Assembly (NCBI GenBank): GCA_937969125.1
Contig: CALBVA010000227.1
Span: forward strand, 1 to 5,006
Length of the DNA: 5,006 bases
Reading direction: 5' to 3'
Origin: an uncultured Verrucomicrobiales bacterium
GTDB taxonomy: Bacteria > Verrucomicrobiota > Verrucomicrobiia > Verrucomicrobiales > Akkermansiaceae
Shown here: positions 1-5,006 of the stretch, piece by piece
Layout: each line of letters opens with the position of its first letter
Position numbering within the stretch: position 1 is the stretch's first letter
Position numbers and translations under genes: made by a program
Notes under the pieces: model-generated
Told to the model about the DNA's origin: nothing
Seen by the model: only the letters and a program-made list of their open reading frames with translations
Databases searched by the model: none

Positions 1-771
1 GGAAAGGCTCCCTGCCCACCAGGTTCCTCCGCCGATCAATCCAAGGAGGAGCGCGATGATTGCGATCATTTTCTTCGGCTTCATTCCTTGATCTAAGGAA
101 ACCGCTGGTGAGGATGGGCTCGATGCTGGGGGCGGCGTCAGAACTGCCGGGAGTGCTCCCGGTGATTTAGTTGCAAGCTGTAGTTTGTTTGGCTCCAGTA
201 AGCTCTTCTCTGCTACAGAGGGGCGAATTGCATCCAGCAACTTCCCCAGCTCTACCAAAGCATCTCGTTTTCCGCCCGGCGAATAGCCCATTGCCCAATC
301 GAGAAACCAAAGGTGGTAGTCGATGGCGAAGGTATAGATTAGCTGCCCGTCTGATGACCGTGTGGCAACAATGCTGTTCGACGTGAAGTCGAGCGCCCCG
401 GCTCGCTCGCCGAGTTCACTGATGAGTGACTCTCCGTGAAACTCTAGCAATTCGAATTCCTCTTGCGACAGCGGCCCCTGATTTAGTTTCTCTTCCAAAA
501 TTGATCCCTCCCACCAACGGGCCGCGATCCAGGGGGATTGATCCACCTCGTCAATCCCTCCGTCCATAACAGGACGAAGGCATCCGTGATCGAGTGAACG
601 CAGTTCATCGAAGGCGATCTTGAAGCGCCCTTCCGAGAGATTTTCGATGATCTCTTTGGGATACTTTAACCGGATCAGGGAGTGGGGGATTCCATTCTTT
701 GCACGTGCACGATAGATCACCAGCTCACGGGTTTGATACGCGAGATCCTGAATCTGATAATCTTCCTGCAT
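1..771 (-). CDS. Degenerate protein-kinase-like membrane protein (N-terminal 257 aa, runs off left edge)
   Basis: The frame is open from ATG at 771 to the left edge, so the C-terminus is missing. In-frame TAA and TGA codons lie just upstream of the ATG, and no other start codon lies between. Residues about 5-185 resemble a Hanks-type Ser/Thr kinase that has decayed. The glycine-rich loop is absent ('DLAYQTRELVIYRAR', 9-23) and the beta3 'VAIK' lysine is not obvious ('SLIRLKY', 31-37). An alpha-C-like stretch with E56 leads into 'LRSLDH' (57-62). 'ALDFTSNSI' (126-134) aligns with HRDLKPSNI and keeps the Asp (D128) but loses Lys and Asn; 'AIDYH' (149-153) replaces DFG. An alpha-F-like 'DALVELGKLL' (170-179) follows almost at once, so the activation segment is very short and the rest of the C-lobe is missing. 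Next come a Pro/Ser-rich linker (about 204-226), 'KPKK', and a transmembrane helix (about 235-253). The kinase-linker-TM order matches bacterial receptor kinases with an external domain, here out of view. I infer a catalytically dead sensor or scaffold. No clear ribosome binding site precedes the start. Confidence 0.75.
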   Translation of the reverse strand, partial: MQEDYQIQDLAYQTRELVIYRARAKNGIPHSLIRLKYPKEIIENLSEGRFKIAFDELRSLDHGCLRPVMDGGIDEVDQSPWIAARWWEGSILEEKLNQGPLSQEEFELLEFHGESLISELGERAGALDFTSNSIVATRSSDGQLIYTFAIDYHLWFLDWAMGYSPGGKRDALVELGKLLDAIRPSVAEKSLLEPNKLQLATKSPGALPAVLTPPPASSPSSPAVSLDQGMKPKKMIAIIALLLGLIGGGTWWAGSLS

Positions 772-906
772 GGGGGGGACTCGACTTTAAGACGATCAGG
801 AAATCCTGCCAGCTTCGAAATTCGGTGGAATCGGCCTCTCCGCTTTCTTTCCGCTTCCAGCGCCGATCAGCCCTTGTTAGACCTCTGAAAACACACAATT
901 GGAATC
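772..906. promoter_or_regulatory. Divergent intergenic region between kinase-like gene and symporter operon
   Basis: This 135-bp spacer must hold the promoters for both the leftward kinase-like gene and the rightward symporter operon. It begins with a run of seven G (772-778) touching the leftward ATG and contains one short near-palindrome (797-808). A weak rightward candidate is TTGTTA at 874-879 with ACAATT at 895-900. Its 15-bp spacing is short, and it would start transcription almost on the ATG at 907. I cannot identify a convincing consensus promoter in either direction. The regulatory role is inferred from gene orientation. Confidence 0.5.
797..808. repeat. Short inverted repeat CAGGA-AA-TCCTG, possible operator
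   Basis: Two perfect 5-bp arms (797-801 and 804-808) flank a 2-bp centre. The repeat lies in the divergent spacer, about 26 bp upstream of the kinase-like start and about 100 bp upstream of the small-subunit start. The position would suit a regulator site, but an arm this short can occur by chance and no second copy was seen nearby. Confidence 0.25.
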
Positions 907-1182
907 ATGGGAGAAACGAGCGCCGATCAAGGGCGATATTGGACAGCGAATTTAAAGTGCGTCGCGGCGCTTCTGGGTGTTTGGTTTTTTGTTTCCTTCG
1001 GATGCGGGATTCTCTTCCGCGAGTGGCTGGATGAGCGCTTTTCCGTCGGCGGTGCTCCCCTGGGCTTTTGGATGGCGCAGCAGGGATCGATTATCTGCTT
1101 CATTATCCTGCTCGTGGTTTACGCCAAGCTCATGAACCGATTGGACGCGAAACATCAGCATGGTGGGGAGGGTGACCGATGA
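907..1182 (+). CDS. DUF4212-type small subunit of sodium:solute symporter
   Basis: This 91-residue membrane protein is the small partner of a two-component sodium:solute symporter of the VC_2705 type (DUF4212 family). Sequence hallmarks are the N-terminal 'YWTANLK' (11-17), a first hydrophobic helix (about 16-37), the segment 'GFWMAQQGS' (53-61), a second helix (about 58-75), and the closing motif 'YAKLMNRLD' (72-80). Length and two-helix layout fit the family. An in-frame TGA at 886-888 fixes the start at the ATG at 907; only a weak GGAA lies 2 bp upstream, so ribosome binding is poor or unconventional. The stop overlaps the start of the large subunit as ATGA, indicating translational coupling and likely assembly in the same membrane complex. 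The exact role of this subunit is unclear; support or stability of the transporter is the usual inference, by analogy with YjcH next to ActP. Confidence 0.92.
   Translation: MGETSADQGRYWTANLKCVAALLGVWFFVSFGCGILFREWLDERFSVGGAPLGFWMAQQGSIICFIILLVVYAKLMNRLDAKHQHGGEGDR
1167..1171 (+). promoter_or_regulatory. Ribosome binding site of the symporter large subunit
   Basis: GGAGG lies inside a longer purine run (1165-1172), 7 bp before the ATG at 1179 and within the 3' end of the small-subunit gene. It supports the 1179 start and shows that the large subunit has a much stronger ribosome binding site than the small subunit ahead of it. Confidence 0.75.
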
Positions 1183-2996
1183 GCCAGGACGCCTATAATT
1201 ATCTCTTCATTGGGATTTCATTCGCTCTCTACATCGGCATCGCTCTGAAGCAGCGCGCCGGATCCACTAAGGAATACTACACCGCCGGCGGCGGGGTGGG
1301 GCCATTCGCTAATGGCATGGCCACCGCAGCGGACTGGATGAGTGCGGCGACCTTCATCTCGATGGCTGGGACCTTGGCCATCGGCGGTTATGATGGCTCG
1401 CGATTTCTCATGGGTTGGACCGGGGGCTTCGTTCTCCTGACCGTCCTCATGGTTCCTTTCCTCCGGAAGTTTGGTAAAGCCACCGTTCCGGACTTCATTG
1501 GTGACCGATATTATTCGAAGGTCGCCCGCTTTGTTGCGGTAGTCTGCGCCATCTTCATCTGCCTCACCTACATAATGGGACAAATGCGGGGCGTGGGCAT
1601 CGTCTTCTCACAGCTTTTCGACATCAAGATCGCCACCGGCGTGATGGTGGGAGGGGCTATCGTCTTCTTCTATGCCGGACTCGGCGGGATGAAGGGCATC
1701 ACCTATACCCAGGTCGCGCAGTATTGTGTCATGGCCTTCGCCTACACCATTCCGGCGGTTTTTATTGCCATCGCTCTCACCAATAACTTCATCCCCCAGC
1801 TGGGCTTCATTGGAAATTACACCGCTGGTGGTGAATCCGTCCCCTTTCTGGAGAAGATGAATACGATCAACACCGACCTCGGCTTTTCCAAATACACCGA
1901 TGGCTCGCTCTCGAAGGTTGATATGTTCTGTATCACTGCCGCGCTCATGTGTGGCACGGCGGGATTGCCCCACGTCATCGTGCGCTTCTTCACCGTGAAG
2001 AATGTCAAAGCTGTCCGCACCTCGGCTTGCTGGACGCTCGCTTTCATCGGGGTGATTTATCTCACCGCGCCCACTATCGGGGCCTTCTCGCGGGTGAACC
2101 TGATCTCGAAGCTCAATCAGACTTCCTACGCCGAAGCTCCGCAATGGTTCAAGGACTTCGAGAACACTGGGCAGATGGCCTGGGTCGATAAGAACGGGGA
2201 TGGCGTCATTCAGTATTCCGGTCCCAAGCGTTCCGAATCCGGGGAGTCCGGTAAGCCGTTCGAAGGTAAACCAAAATTCGATGGCGACAAACGCGGGGCC
2301 TCTGGAGAGCGGCTTCTCACCAACAAGGTCGTCACTGACAATCCGAACGAGCTCTACTTCGGTAATGATGTCATGGTCATGGCGAATCCCCACATGGGCG
2401 GGCTGCCGAAGTGGGCCATCGCGCTTCTCATGGCGGGTTGCATTGCTGCCGCGCTCTCTACCGCCGCCGGGCTGTTGCTGGTGCTCTCGACCTCCTTCTC
2501 GCACGATCTCGGAAAGAAGCTTATCAATCCCAACCTCACCGATAAACAGGAGATCACCTGGGCGCGTTTTGCCTCTCTTGGTTCGCTGCTGGTGGCGATT
2601 TACTTCGGGATCTATCCGCCCTCGGACTTCGTGGCGAAGACGGTGGCCTTCGCTTTCGGTCTAGCCGCTTCGTCTTTCTTCCCCACCATCCTGATGGGGA
2701 TTTTCTCCCGCCGGATGAATAAGGAAGGCGCGCTTGCCGGGATGATCTGCGGCATCGGCTTCACGGCGGCCTACATCATCTTCTTCCAGTTTGGAGGAGG
2801 GGAGGGGCGACCGGATCTCTATCTCTTCGACATCTCGCCGGAGGGTATCGGCATCATCGGCATGCTCATTAATTTCGCCGTGGCCTTCACGGTGTCATTC
2901 TTCACCCCGCCGCCCCCGCAGGAGGTCACAGATCTACTCGATCACGTTCGCTACCCAGATGCCGAAGGTGCGGATAGCGAGATCTCGATTCACTGA
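1179..2996 (+). CDS. Sodium:solute symporter large subunit, VC_2705/ActP-like (probable acetate or small carboxylate uptake)
   Basis: This 605-residue inner-membrane protein belongs to the sodium:solute symporter (SSS) family, in the subfamily paired with DUF4212 proteins. About 13 hydrophobic helices are visible. The helix after 'GGVGPFANGMATAADWMSAA' (38-57) carries D52, which aligns with PutP D55. Helix 411-440 contains 'AAALSTAAGLLLVLSTS' with S427-T428, matching the sodium-site Ser/Thr of PutP (S340/T341). 'VARFVAVVCAIFICLTYIMG' (115-134) and 'GLGGMKGITYTQVAQY' (167-182) are also typical. A large hydrophilic insert (about 311-396) between two helices contains an EF-hand-like loop 'DKNGDGVIQYSG' (337-348). 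The C-terminus 'VTDLLDHVRYP' (583-593) resembles family tails. The start is supported by GGAGG at 1167-1171 and the ATGA junction with the small subunit. Substrate is not proven; many relatives are annotated as cation/acetate symporters, but the class also covers other monocarboxylates. The 3' end overlaps the convergent propeller gene by 7 bp. Confidence 0.93.
   Translation: MSQDAYNYLFIGISFALYIGIALKQRAGSTKEYYTAGGGVGPFANGMATAADWMSAATFISMAGTLAIGGYDGSRFLMGWTGGFVLLTVLMVPFLRKFGKATVPDFIGDRYYSKVARFVAVVCAIFICLTYIMGQMRGVGIVFSQLFDIKIATGVMVGGAIVFFYAGLGGMKGITYTQVAQYCVMAFAYTIPAVFIAIALTNNFIPQLGFIGNYTAGGESVPFLEKMNTINTDLGFSKYTDGSLSKVDMFCITAALMCGTAGLPHVIVRFFTVKNVKAVRTSACWTLAFIGVIYLTAPTIGAFSRVNLISKLNQTSYAEAPQWFKDFENTGQMAWVDKNGDGVIQYSGPKRSESGESGKPFEGKPKFDGDKRGASGERLLTNKVVTDNPNELYFGNDVMVMANPHMGGLPKWAIALLMAGCIAAALSTAAGLLLVLSTSFSHDLGKKLINPNLTDKQEITWARFASLGSLLVAIYFGIYPPSDFVAKTVAFAFGLAASSFFPTILMGIFSRRMNKEGALAGMICGIGFTAAYIIFFQFGGGEGRPDLYLFDISPEGIGIIGMLINFAVAFTVSFFTPPPPQEVTDLLDHVRYPDAEGADSEISIH
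2187..2222 (+). other. EF-hand-like calcium-binding loop in the symporter
   Basis: This segment encodes symporter residues 337-348, reading D-K-N-G-D-G-V-I-Q-Y-S-G. Positions 1, 3, 5 and 6 (D, N, D, G) and the hydrophobic residue at position 8 fit the EF-hand or dockerin-type loop. Position 12 is Gly instead of the usual Glu/Asp, so binding may be weak or completed by another residue. It sits in the hydrophilic insert between membrane helices. From memory, related symporters carry a similar DKNGDG stretch, so it may be a subfamily trait. Confidence 0.55.
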
Positions 2997-4282
2997 CCTC
3001 CGGCCAGATTCGGCACAGAGAGACGGAAGAAACTCTTTTCTCCATAGCTTACCAGCGGAATGCTCTGCATGCCGCTGGTGACTTCCGCCAGGGACCATGA
3101 ATTCGGTTTCAGAGTATTCGATTCTTCTACCACCACCACTTCCTTCCATCCCGTACTCCAGGTGAGGTTGCCATTTTCGACCCTGGGCTCCGGGGCGATC
3201 GGCTTGCAGACATTTCTGATCGCCCGGATGAAGCCATTGTCATTGCAAGTGATGAGAAGGTCACCATTAGTGGCGAGAGTGATCGCTCTCGGTTCGGCGA
3301 TCCTTGAGAAGGTCGTGGAGCGGGGAAGTCCGTCGCCCGAAAAAGTATTGCCGCTGCTATCGCCTGCCAGGAAGAGGTGGATGCGACGACCGGCGGGGTC
3401 ATTGTCCACCCACCAAATGTCTCCGCCTTTTTGGGTCGCCAGGAAAAAGGTGCCATCCGGCAGCACCGCCACGCCGCGGACTCGGTTCAAGGAAACCTGC
3501 GTCGCAAGCGACCCGGAAGTGGTGTTCCCATCCGCAAAGCCATTTCCTGCCACGATCTCCGGGACGCCACCCTCCACGACTCGATAGACCAGATGACCCC
3601 GGTTTGCCGTTACAAAGAGAGCTCCATCCGGAGCGAGGTCGAGATTGCCTAAAGTTCCATCGGGCACGGGGATGGTGGCGAAGGTTTCAATCCCACCCGT
3701 TTCGGTCCAGCGCTTCACCGTCTGCATCCCAACTGCGGTAAATTCCCCGTTAAAATACACCGCAGAGCCATCCGCCGTGGCCACCAATCCACGCCCGCCG
3801 CTGAAGCCTGGAGAGTGGGTGAAGAGGGTCCGACAGATTCCAGCGGTGTCCACGATACGGACTTTTCGGTTGTCGGTGTCCAGCACCAGAAAGCTGCCGT
3901 CCGCAAAGACGTGAAGACCATTGGGGTTTTGAATCGCGACCGAGGTTGCGACTTGTGGCTCGTCTCCGCCGTTCGCGCTTTGGTGAGTTCCCAGGACCGT
4001 CGTCAGCGTTGATCCATCGGCACTCACCATTAGAACGCTGTGTGATTGCTTGTCGACAATGAAGACCCTGCCGAAAGCATCGGACCCACAATCGTGGGGA
4101 TTTGAGAGCTCCACCGCGCGAGGATCAGCTCCCTCAAAACTGCTTTGCCAAAAATTCTGTTCCCGGTCGGTTCCAGTCCCCGCAATCGTCCGAAGCGTGG
4201 TGTAGCGGTCAAAAACACTAAGATTCTCAGCATAGAGTGCATTCATAAGCGTCAATGCAAAGAGAGCGAATTTGAAATTCAT
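2990..4282 (-). CDS. Secreted NHL-repeat / six-bladed beta-propeller protein with C-terminal 'FFRL' module
   Basis: This 430-residue protein has a signal peptide (1-18, hydrophobic core 'FALFALTLMNALYA', probable cleavage after A18), so it should be exported. The body is a run of NHL/SMP-30-like repeats, each with a 'G-ax-x-DG-x-hhV-D' pattern. Approximate blades are 57-98, 116-155, 161-204, 210-247, 265-307 and 328-357. Clear examples are 'NPNGLHVFADGSFLVLDTDN' (119-138) and 'LDLAPDGALFVTANRGHLVY' (214-233). Six blades suggest a complete propeller. A short beta-rich domain follows (about 366-424), with 'LTWSTGWKEVVVVEES' (373-388) and ending 'SFFRLSVP' (417-424). I associate this module with secreted verrucomicrobial proteins. 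I see no secure enzyme active site, so a binding or scaffold role is as likely as lactonase or lyase activity. The signal peptide supports the start at 4282, although no Shine-Dalgarno is visible and another ATG in a different frame overlaps it (ATGAATG). The gene converges on the symporter and is divergent from the right-hand gene. Confidence 0.85.
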   Translation of the reverse strand: MNFKFALFALTLMNALYAENLSVFDRYTTLRTIAGTGTDREQNFWQSSFEGADPRAVELSNPHDCGSDAFGRVFIVDKQSHSVLMVSADGSTLTTVLGTHQSANGGDEPQVATSVAIQNPNGLHVFADGSFLVLDTDNRKVRIVDTAGICRTLFTHSPGFSGGRGLVATADGSAVYFNGEFTAVGMQTVKRWTETGGIETFATIPVPDGTLGNLDLAPDGALFVTANRGHLVYRVVEGGVPEIVAGNGFADGNTTSGSLATQVSLNRVRGVAVLPDGTFFLATQKGGDIWWVDNDPAGRRIHLFLAGDSSGNTFSGDGLPRSTTFSRIAEPRAITLATNGDLLITCNDNGFIRAIRNVCKPIAPEPRVENGNLTWSTGWKEVVVVEESNTLKPNSWSLAEVTSGMQSIPLVSYGEKSFFRLSVPNLAGGQ

Positions 4283-4296
4283 TCATTTTATTTACA

Positions 4297-4314
4297 GAGT
4301 TATCGCTATGACTC
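4297..4314. repeat. Inverted repeat GAGTTAT-CGCT-ATGACTC, operator or 5'-leader hairpin
   Basis: Seven-base arms (4297-4303 and 4308-4314) pair with one T/G mismatch, a wobble pair in one RNA orientation, around a 4-base loop. The near edge is 14 bases upstream of the propeller ATG at 4282. It could be a regulator site over the leftward promoter or a hairpin in that gene's leader. No T-run follows in either direction, so it is unlikely to be a terminator. Confidence 0.35.
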
Positions 4315-4316
4315 AG

Positions 4317-4329
4317 AGCATAAAATGCT
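4317..4329. repeat. Inverted repeat AGCAT-AAA-ATGCT
   Basis: Perfect 5-bp arms flank AAA, and the repeat starts 2 bp after the inverted repeat at 4297-4314. It overlaps the -10-like TAAAAT at 4321-4326, so a bound protein could block rightward transcription. The short arms mean chance is possible. Confidence 0.3.
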
Positions 4330-4361
4330 TCCCTAACAGAAAATTTAAAATAATGTCTTCC

Positions 4362-4365
4362 GAGG
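4362..4365 (+). promoter_or_regulatory. Ribosome binding site selecting the start at 4371
   Basis: GAGG, within CGAGGTGA, lies 5 bp before the ATG at 4371. The two other in-frame ATGs upstream (4308 and 4353) have no comparable purine-rich site; the one at 4353 follows only an A/T-rich run. This decides the start of the right-hand gene. Confidence 0.6.
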
Positions 4366-4370
4366 TGAAT

Positions 4371-5006
4371 ATGGTCAAAAAGAAAGATGGACGTCCCTCG
4401 GAGATTCTCGAGGCCTTCTTTGCCATCCCTGCTGCCGAAATACGCGAAGCGATTGAGTCTCTCCCCAGATCTATCGATGAGATCCGCTTCACCGAGAAAA
4501 AATTTCACCGGCATCAGAACTCCGCCACTACGGCTACCGAGATCGCGTATTCACTTCACCGGCGTCTTCTTTCGGGAAATCATATGGTGGAGTACTCCGC
4601 CCTTCCCCCGGACCTGGTTCTTTTTTCAGCCACTCTTCCCGCTTTCGAGATCGCGGAGATGGCTTGCGGGGAGGCTTGTGAAAACGGGCGGCTTTCAGAG
4701 CTGAGTGAGATCGTCAGTTCCTGGGATGAAGGTCATGAATCCTGCGAAGCCGGCCACTTGGTCAAGGAGAGTGAGTGCATCCTCTGCAGCGTGCACGACA
4801 CTGTTTTTTTGGAGACTCTCGGCCGATACGGTCTACACGAATACATCGAGCTTTATGAGAATAACCGTCCTCTCTATGAAATTCGTAGTGAGGTGGGACG
4901 CCGCCTCATCGATCCGGACCTCGTTGATCAGGAGGAGAATGAATCGATCACGGCAGACTTCCGGAAGCACTTCGGTCCTGATTTTGTCGATGAGGTCACC
5001 CGCCGA
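4371..5006 (+). CDS. Unrecognised protein with a Cys/His cluster (N-terminal 212 aa, runs off right edge)
   Basis: The frame is open from ATG 4371 to the right edge (212 codons, no stop), so the C-terminus is missing. I do not recognise the family. The start is set by GAGG 5 bp upstream; in-frame ATGs at 4353 and 4308 would add 6 or 21 residues. No signal peptide or membrane segment is seen, so it is probably cytoplasmic. The protein is rich in Glu and likely mostly helical: 'SEILEAFFAIPAAEIREAIE' (10-29) looks amphipathic and may be part of a helical repeat or docking region. Residues 122-142 hold H122, C125, H129, C136, C139 and H142, including a C-I-L-C pair, which could bind a metal such as zinc. 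Further Cys residues occur at 99 and 103. The later part is acidic ('DPDLVDQEENE', 181-191). The gene is divergent from the propeller gene and may share its control region. A real gene is supported by length, the ribosome binding site and codon-like composition; function is unknown. Confidence 0.75.
   Translation, partial: MVKKKDGRPSEILEAFFAIPAAEIREAIESLPRSIDEIRFTEKKFHRHQNSATTATEIAYSLHRRLLSGNHMVEYSALPPDLVLFSATLPAFEIAEMACGEACENGRLSELSEIVSSWDEGHESCEAGHLVKESECILCSVHDTVFLETLGRYGLHEYIELYENNRPLYEIRSEVGRRLIDPDLVDQEENESITADFRKHFGPDFVDEVTRR

Larger units (their letters stand above)
4283..4370. promoter_or_regulatory. AT-rich divergent intergenic region with two inverted repeats
   Basis: This 88-bp spacer separates the leftward propeller gene from the rightward unknown gene and is visibly richer in A and T than the coding DNA around it. 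It should hold both promoters. TAAAAT hexamers at 4321-4326 and 4346-4351 resemble -10 boxes for rightward transcription, but neither has a good -35 at the right distance. Two inverted repeats lie side by side at 4297-4314 and 4317-4329. The role is inferred from orientation and composition. Confidence 0.55.

Noticed and set aside
793..812. Sigma-54-like site on the minus strand (TGGCAG followed by CCTGA)
   Set aside because: The -24 half is close to TGGCAC, but the -12 half lacks the required GC pair, so it does not meet the consensus.
699..1034. 111-codon plus-strand frame spanning the left divergent spacer
   Set aside because: It overlaps the 5' ends of both the kinase-like gene and the DUF4212 gene, has no recognisable domain, and its codons are shadows of those genes.
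1608..2504. Long 298-codon open frame on the minus strand inside the symporter gene
   Set aside because: It lies fully antisense to a clear membrane transporter, its translation is dominated by Gly, His, Arg and Glu with no domain, and such frames are common opposite codon-biased GC-rich genes.
2200..2664. 154-codon plus-strand frame inside the symporter gene
   Set aside because: It overlaps the symporter in another frame, and the translation is low-complexity Ser/Arg/Pro, typical of an out-of-frame reading.
3029..3046. Purine/pyrimidine hairpin (GGAAGAAA..TTTTCTCC) downstream of the symporter stop as a terminator
   Set aside because: The arms have two mismatches in eight, the stem is AT-rich and no T-run follows it on the plus strand.
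3060..3741. Several plus-strand frames opposite the propeller gene
   Set aside because: They are antisense to a well-supported propeller with signal peptide and regular blades, and their translations are Arg/Pro/Ser-rich without motifs.
4291..4326. TTTACA at 4291-4296 as a -35 for TAAAAT at 4321-4326
   Set aside because: The spacing is 24 bp, far beyond the 16-18 bp expected for a sigma-70 promoter.
4227..4514. 95-codon minus-strand frame crossing the right divergent spacer
   Set aside because: It overlaps the propeller start in another frame and lies antisense to the better-supported rightward gene that has a ribosome binding site.

Overview
The window is moderately GC-rich, gene-dense bacterial DNA. 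It holds five protein-coding genes: three complete or near-complete in the middle and one cut off at each edge. I infer a member of Verrucomicrobiota or a close relative in the PVC group. The inference rests on a secreted propeller protein ending in a short beta-rich module with an 'SFFRL' tail, which I associate with secreted verrucomicrobial proteins, and on a degenerate kinase-like membrane protein of a type I associate with the same group. Shine-Dalgarno sequences are inconsistent. No marker gene is present, so the placement is tentative.

Layout. Positions 1-771 (minus) carry the N-terminal 257 codons of a membrane protein. It has a degenerate, shortened Hanks-kinase-like domain, a Pro/Ser-rich linker and one transmembrane segment; the rest lies beyond the left edge. 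A 135-bp divergent intergenic region (772-906) separates it from a two-gene plus-strand operon: a DUF4212-type small subunit (907-1182) and a sodium:solute symporter large subunit (1179-2996), joined by an ATGA stop/start overlap. This pair is the VC_2705-type, ActP-related transporter, probably for Na+-coupled uptake of acetate or another small carboxylate. A secreted NHL/beta-propeller protein on the minus strand (2990-4282) converges on the symporter, and the two genes overlap by 7 bp at their stop codons. An AT-rich divergent spacer (4283-4370) with two small inverted repeats leads to an unrecognised plus-strand gene (4371 to the right edge) that has a compact Cys/His cluster.

How the genes relate. 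Only the small-subunit/symporter pair is clearly one functional unit. The kinase-like protein shares a divergent control region with it and could be a signalling partner, but nothing in the sequence proves that. The propeller gene and the right-hand unknown gene share a divergent control region and may be co-regulated. I see no mobile element, CRISPR array, tRNA or rRNA, and no convincing new multi-gene system. The best leads are the truncated pseudokinase, the unknown Cys/His protein, and the inverted repeats in the 4283-4370 spacer.
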